A stretch of DNA of 9,475 nucleotides, from NCBI GenBank assembly GCA_003647035.1, contig QMMB01000091.1, forward strand, positions 1 to 9,475, given 5' to 3'. The stretch's first letter is position 1, and each line of letters opens with the position of its first letter. This DNA comes from Deltaproteobacteria bacterium (GTDB lineage: Bacteria; Myxococcota_A; Polyangia; Polyangiales; Houyiibacteriaceae). Below are positions 5,154-9,475 of this stretch, piece by piece. Below the pieces are notes generated by a model. That model was given only the letters and a program-made list of their open reading frames with translations, made no database searches and was not told the origin of the DNA. Made by a program: the position numbers and the translations under genes.

Positions 5154-7760
5154 TTAGATCAAGCCCTTGAGAAAGTTCAATCGGTGCGCGGGCTGCATGT
5201 CACCGTCGATGCGAAGCCTGCCCCGTTGAAAGAGCGATTGCGTGGTCGTCTCGCCGCTGCTGAGCTCCGCGAGCTCCGCATCGTCGAGCGTGATCGTCGT
5301 CGTGGCGCCATCGGTCTCGCCCATTTTGAGGGCAGGCGGCTGGTGCTTGAGATCGACGACCCATTTGGAATCGGGATCTCGCACGTAGAACTGCAGAACC
5401 GCGCCGACCTCGTTCGCGAGGCCCGGCTGCTCCTCGAGACGTTTACCGAGCGCTTCGAACAGCTTCGGAGCTAGTGGCTCGCGTGACTGGGGTGCGGCCA
5501 CCGGGGCGGCAGGCGCGGCCCCACCAGCACGGGCGGCTGCTTTTTCGAGTACCAGATCAAACGGCATCTCACTGAGCGCCTCGATCTTGTTTACGCTCAT
5601 CATGTCGCCGGCAATCTTGAGCTTGCCAGTCGAGAACAGTTTCATCGGGTCCGCCTCGCCCTTCTGCAACGCTACGTAGCTCTCCTCGGCGAGCTGCAGC
5701 GTGGCGTCCGGCTTGGCGGTTTCCCCGGCGCCTGCGCTGCCGGTCTTCAGGTCGATCGTCCAAAGGCTGTCAGGATCGCTCAACTTGAGCTGGAACACAG
5801 TCTGCGCCTTTTCGGCAACGGCCGGGTTCTCCTTTAGATAGTGATCGATCGCCGCAATGATGTCGGCCGACGTGACTTCGACCGCCGCGTCCGCAGCATC
5901 GCCCTCAACGGCATCAGATGCGACCGTTGGTTTCTTTTCTTTGGGTTTCGGGAGCTCCTCGAAGAGCTCGATGGCGGCGTTCGAGATCACGACCGAGTCG
6001 CGCTCCTTGACCTTGCACCGAAACACGATGCGCTGGTCCGATTCCTTCCACATCTCGGTGACGAGGGTGTCGCCCGGATAGACGTTGTCGGCGAAGCGCA
6101 CCTTGATGCTCTTGAAAAAATCCGGATTGCCTGCGGGCGCAAAGTGCTCGAGCACCCGGCGCCCGGCGTAACCGAACGTGCAAAGCCCGTGGAGAATCGG
6201 CCGCTCGAAGCCGAACGCCTTGGCCATGGCCGGGTCCGCGTGAAGCGGATTCCAGTCGCCACTCAATCGATAGAGCAGGGCCTGGTTCTGCGGGATCGCG
6301 TCTTCGACGACGACGTCGGGCGCGCGCGAAGGGGGCACGTTGACGTCTGCGCTCGGACCGCGCTCGCCTCCCCAACCGCCAGCACCACGAATGAAGGCGG
6401 TCATCTCGCTCTTGATCAGCAAGTCGCCGTCCTCGTCGTACGAGTCGAGAGCGGTAACGACGAGAGCACCCTTGCCTTTGTCCCAGATGTCTTTGACCAC
6501 AGCCCTGGTGGTAAGCGTCGCCCTGAGTGGAAGCGGGCGCACGAGCTCGATGTACTGCTCCCCGTGAAGAAGGCGGTCGAGACCATAGTTCAGACCGGGC
6601 GGAGAGATGCCTTCCTTCGCGAATCCCAGAATGGCGTTGGTGCCCGGGATGACAGCAAAGGTTGGAAGGGCCTTCATGCCGCCCCCATGGCTCTCGTACA
6701 CGAGCCGAAGCGCTTCTTCATCATTTGGATCTTTCGCTGCCCCGACGCCGAGCGCGTAGAGGGCTAGATCCCCCTCGTCGTAGCTCGAGACATAGTCCGG
6801 GTACTTGGACCCGAGTGCCTCGTCGGCGTCGATGAACTCGTTGCCGCCTTTGGTGGGGCCCGCCTCGACGTTCTCAATGATCGGACCAAGCGATTCCATC
6901 ACGCTGCTGATGTGGTCAGCCTCCGTGAAATCGTTGATCTGCTTCCAATTCGACCGAATGTCGTCCGGTGACACGTTGCGTCCGAGCCGGAACGTTTTGC
7001 CTTTGGTTCGCTCCCACCGGAGGCCCGAGTAGAACCCTCCACCAACTTCGTAGACGCCGCCCGTCGTGTCGTTCTCCTCGCTGCAGAGATACGCAACGAT
7101 CGGAGAGACGTACTCGGGCTTGAGCGAATCGAACACCGCGGGCGGAAGCAACCCCTCGGTCAGGCGGGACGCTGCGAACGGCGCAATGGTATTGACGAGC
7201 ACGTTCTTGCGCTGCCCCTCGAGTGACAACGTGTTCGCGAAGCCGACGAGACTGAGCTTGGCCGAGCCGTAGTTGGTCTGTCCGAAGTTGCCGTAGATGC
7301 CGGCCGATGATGTCGTGAAGAGGATGCGACCGTAGCCCTGCTCGGTCATGATCGGCCACGCCGCCTTGGTCACCTTGTACGCGCCGTAGCTGTGCACCCG
7401 AAAGATGATGTCCCAGTCGGCATCGGTCATGTTCTTGAACGACTTGTCGCGTAGGATCCCAGCATTGTTGATCACGATATCGACGCGGCCCCACGTATCC
7501 ATGGCCGTGCGGACAATCGCATCGCCATCTTCGACCGAGTCGTAGTTGGCGACGGCCTCTGCGCCGGCCTGCTTGATCTCCTCGACGACCAGGTCGGCGG
7601 TTTCGGAGGACTTCCCTTCGCCCGCTGTGGAACCACCCAGGTCGTTGACGACGACCTTCGCCCCACGTGACGCCAACAAGAGCGCATGGGAACGGCCGAG
7701 CCCCTGCCCGGCCCCAGTAACAATCGCGACGCGCCCATCAAAGCTGACTTCCTTGCTCAT
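5154..7760 (-). CDS. MFE-2-like multifunctional beta-oxidation protein: SDR, hydratase-2 (MaoC), two SCP2 domains
   Basis: 868 residues, ATG at 7760 with GAGGG just upstream. Residues 1-300 are a short-chain dehydrogenase: cofactor loop TGAGQGLG (15-22), NNAG (98-101), catalytic Ser151, Tyr164 and Lys168 (YGSAK). The sequence resembles the (3R)-hydroxyacyl-CoA dehydrogenase of peroxisomal MFE-2. Residues about 325-600 are a double hot-dog enoyl-CoA hydratase 2. Its catalytic half has YRLSGDWNPLHADP at 497-510, giving Asp502 and His507 with the five-residue spacing of the family's active-site pair. An acidic/Lys linker (601-630) leads to one SCP2 lipid-binding domain (about 630-740). An Ala/Pro linker (741-765) leads to a second, diverged SCP2 domain (about 766-868). 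Expected reactions are trans-2-enoyl-CoA to (R)-3-hydroxyacyl-CoA to 3-oxoacyl-CoA, feeding the thiolase next door. The human counterpart has only one SCP2 domain, so this protein is longer. First gene of the operon; probably cytoplasmic. Confidence 0.95.
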   Translation of the reverse strand: MSKEVSFDGRVAIVTGAGQGLGRSHALLLASRGAKVVVNDLGGSTAGEGKSSETADLVVEEIKQAGAEAVANYDSVEDGDAIVRTAMDTWGRVDIVINNAGILRDKSFKNMTDADWDIIFRVHSYGAYKVTKAAWPIMTEQGYGRILFTTSSAGIYGNFGQTNYGSAKLSLVGFANTLSLEGQRKNVLVNTIAPFAASRLTEGLLPPAVFDSLKPEYVSPIVAYLCSEENDTTGGVYEVGGGFYSGLRWERTKGKTFRLGRNVSPDDIRSNWKQINDFTEADHISSVMESLGPIIENVEAGPTKGGNEFIDADEALGSKYPDYVSSYDEGDLALYALGVGAAKDPNDEEALRLVYESHGGGMKALPTFAVIPGTNAILGFAKEGISPPGLNYGLDRLLHGEQYIELVRPLPLRATLTTRAVVKDIWDKGKGALVVTALDSYDEDGDLLIKSEMTAFIRGAGGWGGERGPSADVNVPPSRAPDVVVEDAIPQNQALLYRLSGDWNPLHADPAMAKAFGFERPILHGLCTFGYAGRRVLEHFAPAGNPDFFKSIKVRFADNVYPGDTLVTEMWKESDQRIVFRCKVKERDSVVISNAAIELFEELPKPKEKKPTVASDAVEGDAADAAVEVTSADIIAAIDHYLKENPAVAEKAQTVFQLKLSDPDSLWTIDLKTGSAGAGETAKPDATLQLAEESYVALQKGEADPMKLFSTGKLKIAGDMMSVNKIEALSEMPFDLVLEKAAARAGGAAPAAPVAAPQSREPLAPKLFEALGKRLEEQPGLANEVGAVLQFYVRDPDSKWVVDLKHQPPALKMGETDGATTTITLDDAELAELSSGETTTQSLFQRGRLRIDGDMQPAHRLNFLKGLI

Positions 7761-7776
7761 AATCCCTCGGATTCAA

Positions 7777-7798
7777 AAACAATCAGAGCTGACTGTTT
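7777..7798. promoter_or_regulatory. Imperfect 22-bp palindrome, candidate TetR operator
   Basis: The left half AAACAATCAGA and right half GCTGACTGTTT are inverted repeats matching at 9 of 11 positions, centred between 7787 and 7788. The site ends 16 bp upstream of the MFE start codon and covers most of the proposed -10 hexamer. Length, symmetry and position suit a TetR-family dimer or pair of dimers that blocks RNA polymerase. That the operon's own regulator binds here is inference; I found no second copy elsewhere in the window. Confidence 0.6.
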
Positions 7799-7821
7799 AT
7801 TCCGATTCGCGCGGATGTCAA
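7794..7821 (-). promoter_or_regulatory. Sigma-70-type promoter for the MFE/thiolase/tetR operon
   Basis: On the minus strand a perfect TTGACA (7821-7816) is followed after 16 bp by TAAACA (7799-7794), a weak -10 with three consensus positions. The ATG lies 33 bp beyond the -10, leaving a short leader. The -10 overlaps the right half of the palindrome, which would allow repression by occlusion. Confidence 0.5.
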
Positions 7822-7846
7822 GGCCCCAGTGGCGCCACGATGTCCG

Positions 7847-7875
7847 TTGTGCCGGCGAGAAATACTCTGTACTTT
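7847..7875 (+). promoter_or_regulatory. Possible promoter for the lipoprotein/acylase genes
   Basis: TTGTGC (7847-7852), a 17-bp spacer and TACTTT (7870-7875) give a plausible but weak sigma-70 match, 26 bp before the ATG at 7902. Each hexamer matches consensus at only about half its positions, so this is tentative. The rest of the 141-bp divergent region holds the operator and minus-strand promoter, plus a perfect palindrome at 7829-7838. Confidence 0.3.
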
Positions 7876-7901
7876 GGGGACCGTCCGACGAGGAGGTTCC
7901 G

Positions 7902-8579
7902 ATGAAGGTAACTCTGAAATGTTTTGTGGCGTTCGTCGCGGTGACCATGTTGGCTCTCGGCTGCGGCGACGAAGGTGCCGATGGAGGTTCCGGAGGGGCT
8001 GCCGGAACCGCCGGCGCGGGCGGCTCGGGTGGCAGCGCGGGCTCGGGTGGCAGCGCGGGCTCGGGCGGCAGCGCGGGCTCAGGTGGCAGCTCTGGGAACG
8101 TCAGCTTCATCACCACAGTAGAAGGCTCCAGCCTCACACTTAGTCACCCCGATGGAACCGAGGAGTCGATCGGGGGCGAGGTGATCTTCGGTTGGATCAA
8201 CGGTCAGCTGCTGGGGGGCAACTACTTCAAGCAGCTCAGGATCGTGACATCGATCGGCACCATGGATCTCAAAATGAGCTTCCCGGGTGACGCGCCTCCG
8301 ACGGGCCTCATCGAAGGCGTCCACACGTTGCGGGGAAGCCGGCTTCTCCTCGAACAAACTCAGGTGATCGAGAACGTCCAGGTGGAGGTGTTCTTCCAGT
8401 CGAGCGATCCCCCGTTCGATGGGTTGACCAACGCGACGGGTACCGTGGAGATCTTCCTCGACGTCACTGCGCTGCTTGCAGTCTACGACATCGCCGGGGA
8501 GATCAGCGCCGACATCAGCGGCACGGACGGCTCGTATGGAATCAACGGGTATTTTTGGGCTCGGGACATCGACCCGTAG
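7902..8579 (+). CDS. Unknown lipoprotein with Gly/Ser/Ala linker
   Basis: 225 residues. The start at ATG 7902 is fixed by a full AGGAGG at 7891-7896 with 5-nt spacing; the frame is open further upstream but that part overlaps the divergent promoter region. The signal peptide MKVTLKCFVAFVAVTMLALGC gives a lipobox with Cys21, followed by GDEG and a low-complexity Gly/Ser/Ala stretch (about residues 27-67) that should act as a flexible tether. The folded part (about 68-225) opens with VSFITTVEGSSLTL, is rich in alternating hydrophobic beta-strand patterns, and has no cysteine or recognisable catalytic motif. I do not recognise the family. It is the first of two + strand lipoprotein genes, 15 bp before the acylase gene, so probably cotranscribed and exported together. 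Such linkers after the lipobox are common in Polyangia-type genomes. Role unknown. Confidence 0.85.
   Translation: MKVTLKCFVAFVAVTMLALGCGDEGADGGSGGAAGTAGAGGSGGSAGSGGSAGSGGSAGSGGSSGNVSFITTVEGSSLTLSHPDGTEESIGGEVIFGWINGQLLGGNYFKQLRIVTSIGTMDLKMSFPGDAPPTGLIEGVHTLRGSRLLLEQTQVIENVQVEVFFQSSDPPFDGLTNATGTVEIFLDVTALLAVYDIAGEISADISGTDGSYGINGYFWARDIDP
8019..8090 (+). repeat. Four tandem 18-bp repeats encoding the lipoprotein linker
   Basis: Units run 8019-8036, 8037-8054, 8055-8072 and 8073-8090, with consensus GCGGGCTCGGGTGGCAGC, encoding Ala-Gly-Ser-Gly-Gly-Ser. Copies differ from each other at only one or two bases, except for two changes at the start of the first copy. The unit is a multiple of three, so slippage would change tether length without breaking the frame. 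The near-identity at DNA level points to recent expansion. Confidence 0.9.
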
Positions 8580-8594
8580 CGAGGAGAATCAGGG

Positions 8595-9475
8595 ATGGCG
8601 AGATGGGCCAGACTCAGTGCGATTGCGTTGCTCAACTGTACCCTCGCTCTGGCGGGCTGCGGCAACGACGGTAGCAGCAGCGCGGGGAGCGGCGGAGCTG
8701 GCGGCACTGGTGGAGAGGGGGGGCCCGATCCCTTCGGCGACTACGGCGTGTTCCTCAGCTTGGTGCCGCCGGGCTCGGCCGATGTGAACCAGGGAATGAT
8801 CGGCGATGATCCCAACTCGATCAATCAGCTGCCGATGTACGAGAACCTCGTGTTCAGCGACGCCTTTCCGACGCCCGGCGAGCTCCACGACGACGACCTG
8901 GTGCCGGACTACTTCAAGGACGAGGCGTTCTTGCCGCAGAGCGCGTTCGATGCCGTCGAGACCGTCACGGACGGCACGCATACGGCACGCATCGGCCGTG
9001 ATGATTTCGGTGTCCCGCACATCTTCGGGGACACCCGCGAAGATGTGCTGTTCGGCACCGGCTACGTGACGGGCACGGACCGCATGTTTCTAGTCGACGT
9101 CATCCGCCATTTTGGCCGTGGACGCATGTCTGATTTCCTCGGGCCCTCCAGCAGCAACTATTCAACCGACACGACCCTTGGCACGTCTGCCGGCTACAGC
9201 GAGCAAGAACTGCAGGATCAGATCGAACAGCTGGCGACGCGTCTCGGCATGGACGGCACCCAGGCACAGCAGGACTTCGACGACTTCGTCGACGGCATCA
9301 ATCAATACATCGACGACATCAAGAGTGGCGCCCCCGGTGCGGAGCCCGTTCCCATCGAGTACCAGCTCCTGAACCTCGAGCTGCGTCCATTCACCCCCCG
9401 GGACGGCATCGCCGTAGTCACTCTGATCTTCTCGTTCTTTGCGACCGGTGGCGGCGCCGAAGATAGCCAGGTGCG
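8595..9475 (+). CDS. Penicillin acylase-family Ntn hydrolase, lipid-anchored, 3' truncated by window end
   Basis: Only the first 293 residues are present; no stop occurs before the window ends. ATG 8595 follows AGGAGA at 8582-8587. The signal peptide ends in a perfect lipobox LAGC with Cys22, then a Gly/Ser linker (about 24-45). Residues 50-120 form the pre-domain seen in a large acylase subfamily (LVPPG near 56-60, MYENLVFSD, DYFKDEAFL). The alpha-chain signature follows: RDDFGVPHIFGDT at 135-147, FGTGYVTGTDRMFLVDVIRHFGRGRMSDFLG at 153-183, FVDGINQYIDDI at 231-242, and EYQLLNLELRPFTPRDG at 255-271. The family is autoproteolytically split, and the N-terminal Ser of the beta chain is the nucleophile; that region lies beyond the window. 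Members hydrolyse amide bonds of acyl compounds such as beta-lactams, acyl-homoserine lactones or lipopeptides; the substrate cannot be read here. Probably cotranscribed with the lipoprotein upstream. Confidence 0.9.
   Translation, partial: MARWARLSAIALLNCTLALAGCGNDGSSSAGSGGAGGTGGEGGPDPFGDYGVFLSLVPPGSADVNQGMIGDDPNSINQLPMYENLVFSDAFPTPGELHDDDLVPDYFKDEAFLPQSAFDAVETVTDGTHTARIGRDDFGVPHIFGDTREDVLFGTGYVTGTDRMFLVDVIRHFGRGRMSDFLGPSSSNYSTDTTLGTSAGYSEQELQDQIEQLATRLGMDGTQAQQDFDDFVDGINQYIDDIKSGAPGAEPVPIEYQLLNLELRPFTPRDGIAVVTLIFSFFATGGGAEDSQV

Noticed and set aside
4101..5474. 457-codon open frame on the + strand across the MFE/thiolase junction
   Set aside because: It is antisense to two firmly identified genes, has Arg/Leu/Val/His-rich shadow composition, and shows no domain or ribosome site.
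5841..6767. 308-codon open frame on the + strand inside the MFE gene
   Set aside because: Antisense to the hydratase/SCP2 region with catalytic motifs on the other strand; high-GC third-position bias explains the openness.
8019..8090. Tandem repeats considered as a CRISPR array or iteron origin
   Set aside because: There are no spacers, the unit is in frame with a lipoprotein linker, and there is no replication or cas gene nearby.
7757..8137. Minus-strand frame with Pro-Glu-Pro-Ala-Leu repeats
   Set aside because: The repeat is the complement of the Gly/Ser/Ala linker DNA of the + strand lipoprotein, which has the ribosome site and lipobox.
1..9475. Search for tRNA/rRNA genes, insertion sequences, integrases or attachment sites
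   Set aside because: None seen: no transposase-like protein, no flanking inverted repeats around any gene, and no tRNA cloverleaf recognised by eye.

Overview
The window is high-GC DNA with dense coding on both strands. It most resembles a Myxococcota/Polyangia-like or related 'deltaproteobacterial' Gram-negative genome. The evidence is two lipoproteins whose lipobox cysteine is followed by a Gly/Ser/Ala linker, two outer-membrane beta-barrel families (DUF3570-like and DUF2490-like), and peroxisome-style beta-oxidation enzymes. The taxonomic placement is inference; there is no rRNA or marker gene here.

Layout. (1) Left, + strand, 15-2555: a broken DUF4266-like small lipoprotein remnant, a DUF3570-like outer-membrane barrel, and a membrane-anchored beta-propeller of the major royal jelly protein/yellow family. 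(2) Centre, - strand, 7760 down to 2568: a compact operon, read right to left. It holds a trifunctional MFE-2-like protein (SDR dehydrogenase, hydratase-2 double hot dog, two SCP2 domains), an SCPx-type thiolase, a TetR-family regulator, and a DUF2490-like outer-membrane protein with a probable TTG start. It converges tail to tail with the yellow-like gene across 12 bp. (3) Right, + strand, 7902-9475: a 225-residue unknown lipoprotein with an 18-bp tandem repeat, then the first 293 residues of a lipid-anchored penicillin-acylase-family Ntn hydrolase cut by the window edge.

How it may work together. MFE-2 plus SCPx is the pair that animal peroxisomes use to shorten branched chains and bile-acid side chains through (R)-3-hydroxyacyl-CoA. 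Here the pair sits in one bacterial operon with its own TetR and an outer-membrane protein, so the operon probably hydrates, oxidises and thiolytically cleaves a bulky or branched acyl-CoA. Acyl-CoA activation and the first dehydrogenation must be encoded elsewhere. The 141-bp divergent region 7761-7901 holds a perfect TTGACA -35 and, over the -10, a 22-bp imperfect palindrome. That is what a TetR repressor site should look like.

Two places look damaged or unusual. One is the DUF4266-like reading frame at the left edge. The other is the thiolase 3' end, which lacks a stop at the family's normal C terminus and runs 242 nt into tetR, while a neighbouring frame has a textbook GTGA stop/start overlap.
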